In this document: positions 18,544 through 26,574 of the stretch, piece after piece
Numbering within the stretch: position 1 is the stretch's first letter
Layout of the letters: each line of letters begins with the position of its first letter
NCBI GenBank assembly: GCA_963851095.1
Contig: CAWKOX010000012.1
Coordinates: forward strand, 1 to 64,000
Source of the DNA: Oleispira sp963851095
GTDB lineage: Bacteria > Pseudomonadota > Gammaproteobacteria > Pseudomonadales > Oceanobacteraceae
Direction: 5' to 3'
DNA: 64,000 nt
The notes under the pieces: generated by a model
The model's database searches: none
Told to the model about the DNA's origin: nothing
Seen by the model: only the letters and a program-made list of their open reading frames with translations
Program-made: the position numbers and the translations under genes

Positions 18544-19896
18544 ATGACGACTCAGTTAGAGACAGACTTTAGTTTCAAAAAATCGACTTCAAAAGCGTTG
18601 GCATATGACCAGCAGCACATATGGCATCCGTATTCATCGATGAAGAGACCTGAGGAATTAAATGCCAGTGTCGCTAATGAGCAGGCTGTTTGGCCAGTTG
18701 CATCAGCTAAAGGAGTGTATCTAACCCTTGCTGATGGCACGCAATTAATCGATGGCATGTCTTCTTGGTGGTGCACTGTTCACGGATACAGTCACCCTAG
18801 AATGGTCAAAGCGATCAGTGATCAAGCAGCATCATTGTCACACGTTATGTTTGGTGGCTTGACTCATGAACCAGCAATCAACCTTGCCCATAAATTAGTG
18901 CAATTAACTCCGCCTGGTTTAAATAAAGTATTTTTATCTGATTCAGGTTCGGTTGCGGTTGAAGTCGCTGTAAAAATGGCAATTCAATATCAGCAAGCGC
19001 GAGGGTTATCGGACAAAACTAAGTTAATCGCACTTAATAAGGGCTATCACGGTGATACATTAGGGGCGATGGCGTTGTGCGATCCGACGACGGGAATGCA
19101 CCATTTATTCAGTGGTTTATTAGCACAACAATATTTTATACGAGAGCCAAAAATAGCATTTGGACAGCCCTGGGATGATGACGATATTGAACCACTGCGT
19201 GAATGCCTTGAGCAAAATCATCACAATGTCGCGGCATTAATTCTTGAACCCATCGTTCAAGGTGCAGGGGGAATGCGATTTTATCACCCAAAGTATTTAA
19301 AGCAGGCGCGCCAGTTATGCGATGAATATGACGTACTGTTAATTGCAGACGAAATAGCAACCGGCTTTGGCCGCAGTGGAAAATTATTCGCTTGTGAACA
19401 CAGTAATATAACGCCCGATATTCTCTGTGTAGGAAAAGCCCTTACGGCTGGCTATATGACCTTAGCTGCAACGTTAACCACAGACTTGATTTCCGAAACG
19501 ATCAGTGGAGGTGAAGCTGGCTGCTTTATGCACGGTCCTACTTTTATGGCGAATCCTTTGGCTTGTGCCGCCGCCAATGAAAGTTTATCTTTATTGATTG
19601 AAAACGATTGGCAGGCGCAGGTTCAGCGCTTGGAAAAAGGCTTGGAAGTCGGTTTAGCCCCTGCCAGAAAACTGGATGCCGTCGCGGATGTTAGAGTCTT
19701 AGGGGCTATTGGTGTGATTGAAATGAACGCTGCGGTGGATATGAAAAAAATTCAGCCAGCATGTATCGAACAGGGCATTTGGCTACGCCCGTTTGGCAAG
19801 CTGGTTTATATAATGCCTGCCTATGTTATGTCTGCGAAAGAATTAGAAGAATTGACAGCAGGTATCCTTAAGGTATTAAAGTCAGGAGCATTTTAA
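18544..19896 (+). CDS. bioA: Adenosylmethionine-8-amino-7-oxononanoate aminotransferase
   Basis: 450 residues. It uses SAM as amino donor to convert 8-amino-7-oxononanoate to 7,8-diaminononanoate. HIWHPYSSM and the SSWWCTVHGYSHP block are specific to BioA within class III aminotransferases. PLP contacts DEIATGFGRSG (Asp269) and the Schiff-base Lys298 (CVGKALTAGY) are present. GGAG precedes the ATG. It is divergent from bioFHCD and followed by a long 3' untranslated segment with a terminator at 20051-20102. Confidence 0.95.
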   Translation: MTTQLETDFSFKKSTSKALAYDQQHIWHPYSSMKRPEELNASVANEQAVWPVASAKGVYLTLADGTQLIDGMSSWWCTVHGYSHPRMVKAISDQAASLSHVMFGGLTHEPAINLAHKLVQLTPPGLNKVFLSDSGSVAVEVAVKMAIQYQQARGLSDKTKLIALNKGYHGDTLGAMALCDPTTGMHHLFSGLLAQQYFIREPKIAFGQPWDDDDIEPLRECLEQNHHNVAALILEPIVQGAGGMRFYHPKYLKQARQLCDEYDVLLIADEIATGFGRSGKLFACEHSNITPDILCVGKALTAGYMTLAATLTTDLISETISGGEAGCFMHGPTFMANPLACAAANESLSLLIENDWQAQVQRLEKGLEVGLAPARKLDAVADVRVLGAIGVIEMNAAVDMKKIQPACIEQGIWLRPFGKLVYIMPAYVMSAKELEELTAGILKVLKSGAF

Positions 19897-20050
19897 TCAA
19901 AAAAGTGATAATTGGTTAAAGGTTGTTCAGCGAAAGGGCTATAATAATACTGTTACAGCCGATCTGCCTGTGCTGTATCCATTCTTTATTAGGTGACTGA
20001 TGGTAAAGGATGCGAGATATGCAGTTGTCCCGCTGCATGCTCGGGTTTAG
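19897..20050 (+). other. Long bioA 3' region, possible small RNA
   Basis: About 150 bp separate the bioA stop from the next terminator. A TATAAT-like element occurs at 19940-19945 and small stem-loops (for example GCAG...CTGC near 20021-20036) lie between it and the terminator. The segment could be a 3' UTR or an independently transcribed RNA of about 150 nt. I see no small open frame with a convincing start. Confidence 0.3.
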
Positions 20051-20102
20051 CTCTCGAATTTGCGATGCTTATTTCTGGATCGTAAATCCGGGAGTTTTTT
20101 TA
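20051..20102 (+). terminator. Rho-independent terminator downstream of bioA
   Basis: CTCTCG-A-ATTTGCGAT (20051-20066) pairs with ATCGTAAAT-C-CGGGAG (20079-20094). The stem has two G-U pairs and one A-C mismatch over about 16 positions, and is followed by seven T. Confidence 0.85.
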
Positions 20103-20332
20103 TTTCAGTAATACTCTTTTCATTTTTCATTCTTTTCTCTTTTTTAATTTTATTGCAAATTGTTGTTTACTTAGCTTTTTTCTTTGCTCTATTCTTTTTT
20201 ATTTCCCATTGAAATCTCGCTATAACATTATAGAAGCTCTATCTTAGATAAGCGTTTCTATTAGGCCGTTGTTGTACTTTTTTCTTGATCCTAATTACAC
20301 TGGGCTTTCAATTTAAAATGTAATTCAATTTT
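20103..20332. other. AT- and pyrimidine-rich intergenic region
   Basis: About 230 bp, with the first half almost only T and C on the plus strand. Presumably it contains the promoter of the next gene, but no -35/-10 pair stands out. No gene is visible. Confidence 0.4.
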
Positions 20333-21121
20333 ATGGCAATTGTTTGGCAAGACACCCGTGATGGGGCTCATTATCAAGTACGAACGGCTGGAAAAACACT
20401 GCGTTTATATACGAATGGGGTTTTACACAGCCAATATAATCCGGTGAAAACGTTAACCGGGAGTGTTTGGGATTTGTTATTTTTGCCATCATTATGTTTA
20501 ACATCAGAGCGCACACGGCACCCCATCAGCTCCAGTACTCAACTAAATATTAAACCGCTTAAAATCTTAGTGCTTGGCGTCGGCGGTGGTGCCGTGTTGC
20601 ATATGATGAATGCATTTTTTAACTGTGAAAAAATAGTGGGGTTAGAATTGAACCCAACTCATATAGAAATCGCAAAGCGTTATTTTTCTTTAAATGAAGC
20701 AGTATTCGAGTTAATAGAAACGGATGCGATTGAATGGATCGAAAATTATAATGGCGAAAAATTTGATGTCATTATTGATGATCTTTTTTACGAAGAAAGT
20801 GGAGAGCCTATAAAAGTTGCACCGCCAACACCGACTTGGTTTTATCACTTGTATCGTCATCTAATACCGGGCGGAATAGTGATCATGAATTTTATCGGTC
20901 GCCCTAGTGCCATGAGCGCTGCCCCTTTGCATGATAGCAGTGTTAAAAAGCTTCTTCCCTATGGAATCCACCTCACGACACCGCATTATGATAACCATGT
21001 ATTGGCTTTCTCTAACCGTCCTTTAAACAGTCAATTAATACGAAAAACCATTAACCAACATAAGAACATTAAGTCATTAAAACAGAACTTACGCTTTTCA
21101 TGTCGAGCGCTTAAATACTAG
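20333..21121 (+). CDS. Spermidine-synthase-like SAM-dependent enzyme
   Basis: 262 residues. The core KILVLGVGGGAVLHMM (binding-loop glycines), the acidic strand end VGLELNPTHIEIAKRYF and FDVIIDDLFYEES match the spermidine-synthase/methyltransferase fold. The N-terminal beta domain of true SpeE is short here, and the polyamine-site residues cannot be confirmed by eye. The function could be aminopropyl transfer or methylation. Its stop overlaps the stop of the convergent gene at 21111 by 11 bp. Confidence 0.75.
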   Translation: MAIVWQDTRDGAHYQVRTAGKTLRLYTNGVLHSQYNPVKTLTGSVWDLLFLPSLCLTSERTRHPISSSTQLNIKPLKILVLGVGGGAVLHMMNAFFNCEKIVGLELNPTHIEIAKRYFSLNEAVFELIETDAIEWIENYNGEKFDVIIDDLFYEESGEPIKVAPPTPTWFYHLYRHLIPGGIVIMNFIGRPSAMSAAPLHDSSVKKLLPYGIHLTTPHYDNHVLAFSNRPLNSQLIRKTINQHKNIKSLKQNLRFSCRALKY

Positions 21122-21407
21122 GAGCAGAAGAGTAAATAAGCAGAATAATAGCGGGAATAATCATAATGTAAGCTAGCATTAATCCACGCCAGCGAATGTC
21201 GATATATCTTAATCCCATAAAACGATCAACGACTATCTGACTTTTAAAAACGGTAATCACGAGCGCAAAAAGTATCAGTGATTGGGCTGCAATGCTTTGT
21301 TGTGATAATACAACGGCGGCTAGTGTTAATAAAAGTAATACGACCCAGTTAAAGGTTAAGGTTGCTGTTATAGAACTCTTTGGGCTTTTCTCTGTATGAA
21401 TCTTCAT
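21111..21407 (-). CDS. norF: Small membrane protein, cytochrome oxidase subunit IV / NorF-like
   Basis: About 98 residues from the ATG at 21407 (the frame is open to 21494, but the canonical protein starts at MKIHTEK). Three membrane segments: TFNWVVLLLLTLAAVVL, SLILFALVITVF and GLMLAYIMIIPAIILLI. The KSQIVVDRFMGLR stretch between helices is typical of the prokaryotic COX4/NorF family. It follows a NorE-like gene 40 bp upstream on the same strand, which supports NorF. No norCB is in the window. Confidence 0.7.
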   Translation of the reverse strand: MKIHTEKSPKSSITATLTFNWVVLLLLTLAAVVLSQQSIAAQSLILFALVITVFKSQIVVDRFMGLRYIDIRWRGLMLAYIMIIPAIILLIYSSAPSI

Positions 21408-21447
21408 TGCTAATAACCTAAATACTATAAATCTAAAGAATGTAAAA

Positions 21448-22038
21448 CTAGATAATGTAAACCAAAGGAAAAAGAATGATCCAAAGAAGGTCAACCATAT
21501 GCCAATAACTCGCGCCTGACTCTAATGCGGATAGATCAGAGGTGACATATTTTGGTTCGTTTAAACAGACTGCCAAAATAGCGAGTACGACCATCCCCAG
21601 TAATACATGCATAAAATGAAAGCCGGTAGTGAAAAAATAAAACATATAAAAATTATTGGTCGATAGATCATATCCTTGCCCGATGAGTTCGCTGTATTCC
21701 CACATTTTAGTAACTACATAGATACTCGCTATCAAGATAGATAGCCAAAACCCTCGACGGCAGGCAAGGGCATTACCCGCGACCGCTGCTTTGATGGCAA
21801 GGGCTAAAATATAACTGCTAGTGATGAGTGCTAATGTATTGATTAGGCCAGCAATGGGATGAAGAGTAGCTTTACCCGCATCAAACATCTCAGGGTTTCG
21901 ACTATCCATCCAAGCAAAGCCAATAAAAAAGACAGCAAAAACTGTTAGTTCGGCAAAAATAAATAGCCAAATAGCAAGGTCTCCAGGGAGTTCTTTTGGC
22001 TCAGAAGTGATTGCTTGTAGGGCCGCGGGTTGATTCAT
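21448..22038 (-). CDS. norE: Cytochrome c oxidase subunit III-like protein (NorE-like)
   Basis: 196 residues with about five membrane helices. PGDLAIWLFIFAELTVFAVFF at the start, FYFFTTGFHFMHVLLGMVVL and ASYWHMVDLLWIILFPLVYI at the end are the hallmarks of the COX3/NorE family. At this short length it is more likely NorE, an accessory protein of nitric oxide reductase, than a true oxidase subunit III. It is paired with the NorF-like gene downstream. The catalytic norCB genes are not nearby, so the partner complex must lie elsewhere, if present. Confidence 0.8.
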   Translation of the reverse strand: MNQPAALQAITSEPKELPGDLAIWLFIFAELTVFAVFFIGFAWMDSRNPEMFDAGKATLHPIAGLINTLALITSSYILALAIKAAVAGNALACRRGFWLSILIASIYVVTKMWEYSELIGQGYDLSTNNFYMFYFFTTGFHFMHVLLGMVVLAILAVCLNEPKYVTSDLSALESGASYWHMVDLLWIILFPLVYII

Positions 22039-22190
22039 GATCTAGCATCTCTTTAATCGATCGTAAAACTGACAACGTTTAAGTATCGACTATAAATCAA
22101 GTGCGCCTAATGTATCTTGAGGCTAATCAAGATACAGGGTTATTTTCATCTAGAGCCGTTTTAGCAAGTACTAATTGAGTCAATACTATT

Positions 22191-23588
22191 TTAGCCAGAG
22201 ATGAGTAATTTAGTGCGAATAAAAGACAGGGTATAAAGCGTGATAATAATCGCGCATAGCACGTCAATCACCGGGAACGACCACCAGATACCAGAGATCC
22301 CCCATAGCTTAGAAAAAGCCCATAAGATAGGGAGTAATAAAATATAGTTATGCAAAATGTTTAAGAATATCGCTGATTTAGCAAAGCCCAATGCTTGAAA
22401 TAAAGCAGGGCATATCATGCTAATACCTGTGGTAATAAAACCAATAAATACGATGCTCGCAATCCCTGATGCGGATAAAATAAGGGATAAGTCTTGGCTG
22501 AATAATTGAAATAAATAATGCGAGCCAAAGATCATGAACAACGACCAAAATAGTGAATAAACAGAGCTCAATGCCAGTGCGATCTTCAAAACATGAACGA
22601 CTCTATCGTGGCGATTAGCGCCGTAGTTAAAACCTGCAAATGTCTGAAAGGCAATCATCATCCCTAATACGGGCAAAAAGATCAGCATAAATGTACGATT
22701 TAAAATGCCATGGGCGCTAATAAGCAGTTCCGCTTGATCACTAGCAACGTGCACCAAGGTTAAATTGACTAGGAGTAACATCATCGCGAAGCCCATATAA
22801 GATAGTAAAATGGGTAAGCCTAATACTAGAACTTCTTGGTGAATCTTGCGGCTGAAACGGAAAAGTTGGCGGCTGATAAAGATCCTATCGCTGTTAGTTT
22901 TTAGCAAATATAAGGCATACAAAAAGGCTGAGGTTATGGAAATGGCTGTCGCCCAAGCTGCTCCAGGAACGCCCCAGTCAAATACAAAAAGAAATAGCGC
23001 ATCTAAGGCAATATTCAATAAGGCCATTGAGGCCATCAGTTTGAAAACCTGAATATTCAAGCCTTGTGAACGCAGTGCTTCACTGAGAATTCCGTGGCAA
23101 AAGCTGATGATGCCGATGGTGGCAATGGGGGTAAGGTATTGAATGGCGAAAGGCGCTAATGAAGGGGGCAACTTTAGAATATCAAAAATTTCAACTCGGA
23201 ATAGGATAATAACAATCGAAAGAAACAGTCCTGTGGTAGCTGCAAATAGGAGTGATGCGTTAAATACTTGGTTAGCCTCTTCATAACGGTTTGCACCTAA
23301 ATAACGTGAAATAGTCGATGCCATGCCACTGCCCATCATGGCACTTAGGCTGATCATGATCATCTGAATAGGGAACGCGGCTGAAACACCGCCAATCGCA
23401 TAAGTACCTACGGCACGACTTATAAAAATAGCATCGACAAAATTAAAGAGGCCGTTGATCATTAGGCCAAAAATAATAGGCAGGGACATTTTAATAAACA
23501 GCGGAGCGATTGGCGCAGTTAATATAGGCGAAGCGACTGTCGACACATTTTCAATTGACGACTGTACTTTGGGAGTTGCGAGAGTCAT
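22191..23588 (-). CDS. MATE-family multidrug/toxin exporter
   Basis: About 465 residues from the ATG at 23588; a GTG at 23624 is also in frame, and neither has a clear ribosome-binding site. Twelve hydrophobic segments in two similar halves. The first, PLFIKMSLPIIFGLMINGLFNFVDAIFISRAVG, and GVSAAFPIQMIMISLSAMMGSGMASTISR are classic MATE signatures. It would export cationic or other compounds using a Na+ or H+ gradient. It is divergent from the methyltransferase at 23698. Substrate unknown. Confidence 0.9.
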   Translation of the reverse strand: MTLATPKVQSSIENVSTVASPILTAPIAPLFIKMSLPIIFGLMINGLFNFVDAIFISRAVGTYAIGGVSAAFPIQMIMISLSAMMGSGMASTISRYLGANRYEEANQVFNASLLFAATTGLFLSIVIILFRVEIFDILKLPPSLAPFAIQYLTPIATIGIISFCHGILSEALRSQGLNIQVFKLMASMALLNIALDALFLFVFDWGVPGAAWATAISITSAFLYALYLLKTNSDRIFISRQLFRFSRKIHQEVLVLGLPILLSYMGFAMMLLLVNLTLVHVASDQAELLISAHGILNRTFMLIFLPVLGMMIAFQTFAGFNYGANRHDRVVHVLKIALALSSVYSLFWSLFMIFGSHYLFQLFSQDLSLILSASGIASIVFIGFITTGISMICPALFQALGFAKSAIFLNILHNYILLLPILWAFSKLWGISGIWWSFPVIDVLCAIIITLYTLSFIRTKLLISG

Positions 23589-23697
23589 GGTATAAAAATC
23601 ATCTGTTGTGGGCGAAGCGAGCACCTAAAAATCAGCGCCAAATAATTAGTATCATTATAGCAGTAACCACTATAGCAGCACTTAACGTAGAAAAAAT

Positions 23698-24546
23698 ATG
23701 ACTGAATTTCATGATCTATCAGAGAAACTCTTAAATACCGGCGATCAGTATTGGGGAAACCTAGGGTATTGGCAGGCAGAAGATGATTATTCCATGGCCT
23801 GCAAAGGGCTGGCTAATCAGTTAGCGGTTGCCGCTGAGCTTAATTCCAGTAGTCGTATTTTAGATGTTGGTTTTGGCTGTGGTGATCAATTATTGTTATG
23901 GTTAAACGAGTACCATGTTGAGTCATTGTGCGGCATTAATTACTCTTATAGTCAAACAGACCTAGCTCAGCAGCGTCTAGTCTCACATGGCTATTCTGAT
24001 ACCGCTGGCAATGTCCATAGCGCTGATGTGGGTAAATTATTGGATCTGCCACAGCTAAATACGGCTAGCCTAGACCAAATTAATACCGTATTAGCGCTAG
24101 ATTGCGCTTACCACTTTCCTTCAAGAGAACAGTTCATTCGGGATGGTTTTACGCTATTAACTGAGTCAAGCAATCCCCAGCCTAAGAGAGTTGTGCTTAC
24201 CGACATTGTGCTTGCAAAAGACTTAAACCAGCTCTCTTTGCATAAAAAGGCATTACTGAAAGGTATGTTATGGCTGTCCAGAATTCCACAACACAATATC
24301 GTTACCGAGAAAAACTACATCAGCACACTGCATGGCATAGGTTTTAAAAAGGTCGATAGTAAAGAGATCAGCGAGTTTGTATTTTTGCCTTTTGGGGCTT
24401 GGTTAGCATTGGAAGAAAATAGAATCAAAGAGGCGGCAAGTAGTCGCTCAATATGGCTAAAATATAAAATCACCACTGCTTTTCTTGCTTGGGCTTATAA
24501 CAATGACGTTTTACGCTACGTTATATTTTCTGCAACGTTGAAATGA
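23698..24546 (+). CDS. Class I SAM-dependent methyltransferase
   Basis: 282 residues. SAM motif I is ILDVGFGCGDQLLLWL (about residues 55-70), with the downstream acidic CGINYSYSQTDLAQQRL and NTVLALDCAYHFPSREQFI. The layout resembles methyltransferases acting on small molecules, such as sterol- or tocopherol-type enzymes. The C-terminal helix-rich part (KITTAFLAWAYNNDVLRYVIF) is hydrophobic and may associate with membranes. Substrate not predictable. Confidence 0.8.
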   Translation: MTEFHDLSEKLLNTGDQYWGNLGYWQAEDDYSMACKGLANQLAVAAELNSSSRILDVGFGCGDQLLLWLNEYHVESLCGINYSYSQTDLAQQRLVSHGYSDTAGNVHSADVGKLLDLPQLNTASLDQINTVLALDCAYHFPSREQFIRDGFTLLTESSNPQPKRVVLTDIVLAKDLNQLSLHKKALLKGMLWLSRIPQHNIVTEKNYISTLHGIGFKKVDSKEISEFVFLPFGAWLALEENRIKEAASSRSIWLKYKITTAFLAWAYNNDVLRYVIFSATLK

Positions 24547-24581
24547 ATAGCCGTCATATAAGTGCTGTTTATAGCGGAAAA

Positions 24582-25298
24582 TTATTTGTAATCGAAGAAC
24601 TTTCTTTGATCAATTCCAGAGCTTAAAGCATTAACTTTATTCGGATGCTTATGCTCTCTCCAGCCCGAAACATGCTTACCAATATTCACATGTGGAAACT
24701 GAACGTCAGAATCATGAGGCACGTCTAAAAAGGTTAGCAGTTGATCTAAGCTGTTTTTATCGCTCAGGTTGATGACTAATAAATCCTCTCTCTGTTCAAA
24801 ATACGTTAATACCTGTTCTTTATGTATCTGGTAGCACTGACTTAGATGTTGCTCAGTAAAGGCCGTTTCATTAAGCACAAGATTTTTTGCGGTGTATCTT
24901 GTAGAGGCTTTATTCGTCACGGAAGTATTTTTAGAGGCTTTAGTCTGCGGTTGAGGAGGAATATACAGATCGAAGGTTTCATTAAAACTGCGTTTAAGAA
25001 CAGGGTGAAAAATTCCCGTTTTAGGCGCTAGGTTTTTCTGCATTTTTTTGAGCAGCATTTGAATGGATGGAATCCATTGCTCTGGTGCACGGTCTAGATA
25101 AACAAACTTTGAATTTGGATATAGCGCATCCAGCTCTTGGTAATCACAAAAGCAGGGAGAATCAGAAATTACATCGGCTAATTCAAAGGCCTGCTTGGTA
25201 TAAGCGGTATGAGCGACCTTGAAGTCATAATCCAGCATTGCAATGCTAATGCTGGTGGTTCCCGTTCTGGGTAAGCCAATAATGAAGAGCTTATTCAT
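24582..25298 (-). CDS. P-loop sulfotransferase-family protein
   Basis: 238 residues. The N-terminal LFIIGLPRTGTTSISIAM is the PAPS 5'-phosphosulfate loop of sulfotransferases, and the later FVYLDRAPEQWIPSIQ matches the 3'-phosphate-binding region. Acceptor unknown. It is convergent with the methyltransferase, so they are not co-transcribed. It might instead act as a nucleotide-binding protein without sulfotransferase activity, but the paired motifs favour the enzyme. Confidence 0.8.
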   Translation of the reverse strand: MNKLFIIGLPRTGTTSISIAMLDYDFKVAHTAYTKQAFELADVISDSPCFCDYQELDALYPNSKFVYLDRAPEQWIPSIQMLLKKMQKNLAPKTGIFHPVLKRSFNETFDLYIPPQPQTKASKNTSVTNKASTRYTAKNLVLNETAFTEQHLSQCYQIHKEQVLTYFEQREDLLVINLSDKNSLDQLLTFLDVPHDSDVQFPHVNIGKHVSGWREHKHPNKVNALSSGIDQRKFFDYK

Positions 25299-25443
25299 GG
25301 TTTCTATAAAGGGTTTCTATCTAATAAAATATTGCTGATATTAGCATAGAAACCGCTCATAAAGCTCGATATAAGCCCATGCTTAATACCGAGAGACTAT
25401 AGAACAGAGTTAAGCTTGAAAAATAGTTAAACCTATAAAATAG

Positions 25444-25698
25444 TTAAACTAATAGTGAAGAAGAAATCCGGCCCAAATCAGTTTCAGTCTCAGAGGTCAC
25501 TTCTATCGGTATAGCAATACCGTGGTCTGAAATATTTCTGAAGGCTCTAATATGGGGCTGACAATCCGCTTCGCGCCAAAAAATAGCGGCACTAATTAGT
25601 TTTGAGGTCGTGATGACGTCTTTGTTGGTGACTTGAACAAGATAGGAATTGATTTTAGTTTTATTCACGAAGGTCGTGACTTTAATAGCGAATGGCAT
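25444..25698 (-). CDS. Hypothetical protein, 84 residues
   Basis: The start is placed at the ATG at 25698, where AGGAAG sits 5-10 bases upstream and the sequence begins MPFAIKVTTFVNKTKINSYLV. A longer frame to 25743 has no such signal. The protein is small and soluble-looking with a mixed strand/helix pattern and one Cys. I recognise no family. It is a single gene with AT-rich flanks. Confidence 0.5.
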   Translation of the reverse strand: MPFAIKVTTFVNKTKINSYLVQVTNKDVITTSKLISAAIFWREADCQPHIRAFRNISDHGIAIPIEVTSETETDLGRISSSLLV

Positions 25699-26064
25699 TT
25701 TGCTTCCTTGCAAAGTAGAGCTTGATAATACGACAACGAACATACTAGTCGTTGAATCTTTAGATTATTTAGAGATTATACCTTAAAAAATACTAAATTC
25801 AGCATCGGCTAATATTTTATTTGTAAGCAGAGGAAGAATAGTAAAAATGTATGGCGTTATTTGTATACGCATGCCTCTTGAATGTCTTTAAGGTCCTCGA
25901 AGACTTTTGATGAAGCTCCTTAAAATAGAAGCTTCAAAGGCCTTTATCCTACTTTTATCTAGCTTTTATTTATTCGAAATACGCCGATATTACGAGTGCT
26001 TAGTTTATGGATTTGGCTATTCTTTAGCTTAGAAGCTGATTATAAAGGCTGATTACAGACCCTG
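25699..26064. other. AT-rich intergenic region
   Basis: About 365 bp without a convincing gene. The only structure seen is a 7-bp inverted repeat, TGAAGCT (25911-25917) with AGCTTCA (25930-25936). Divergent promoters for both flanking genes are expected here. Confidence 0.4.
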
Positions 26065-26574
26065 GTGCAGCAAAAGAATAAAGACGATAGGCACTTAATA
26101 TTGATTCGAATTAAAGTAATAATACTTTGGCTGCTTTTAATGATCAGTCATTTCGCTCATGCAGAAATTTTTAAATGGGTAGATAACCAAGGGCGGGTCC
26201 AGTTTTCTGATGTTCCCAATACCAAGGCCGCTAGCCAATCTTTAAACCAACAAACTCATTTAACTGATCATAAAGAGATAGTCAATAAAGAGCCGAAAGA
26301 TCTCAACGGCATTGCTCAGCAAATGAAGAAAGAGCGTCTTGCGCGGGATAAGGCTAAGAAAAAACGAGCAAAAACTCGAAAAATTAAACTAAAAAAGCAT
26401 CAGAAGCAGCTTGCTGCTGCAAAAAAGAAACAGCTGGCTTGCAAAAAGGCAAAACAAAAGGAAGACGTCGCTTTTCGAAAGCGCACACAGCAGCAAGGGC
26501 TGCTACAAATGCGTAAAGCGCTCGCCAACTACGAAAAAAAACGTGCAGCACGCCGCAAAAAATGCAGTCGTTAG
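26065..26574 (+). CDS. DUF4124-domain protein with basic coiled-coil tail
   Basis: 169 residues from a GTG at 26065; a TTG at 26101 is equally possible, since it would start right at the signal peptide. A signal peptide ends at SHFAHA, then EIFKWVDNQGRVQFSDVPN is the DUF4124 signature. Residues 85-169 are almost all K, R, A and Q (a basic, probably helical coiled coil) with two Cys. It is probably an envelope protein of unknown role. Its stop overlaps the stop of the convergent histidine kinase gene. Confidence 0.75.
   Translation: MQQKNKDDRHLILIRIKVIILWLLLMISHFAHAEIFKWVDNQGRVQFSDVPNTKAASQSLNQQTHLTDHKEIVNKEPKDLNGIAQQMKKERLARDKAKKKRAKTRKIKLKKHQKQLAAAKKKQLACKKAKQKEDVAFRKRTQQQGLLQMRKALANYEKKRAARRKKCSR

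Noticed and set aside
22191..25298. MATE pump, methyltransferase and sulfotransferase as a biosynthetic cluster
   Set aside because: The genes are on alternating strands with separate promoters, and no scaffold-forming enzyme is present.
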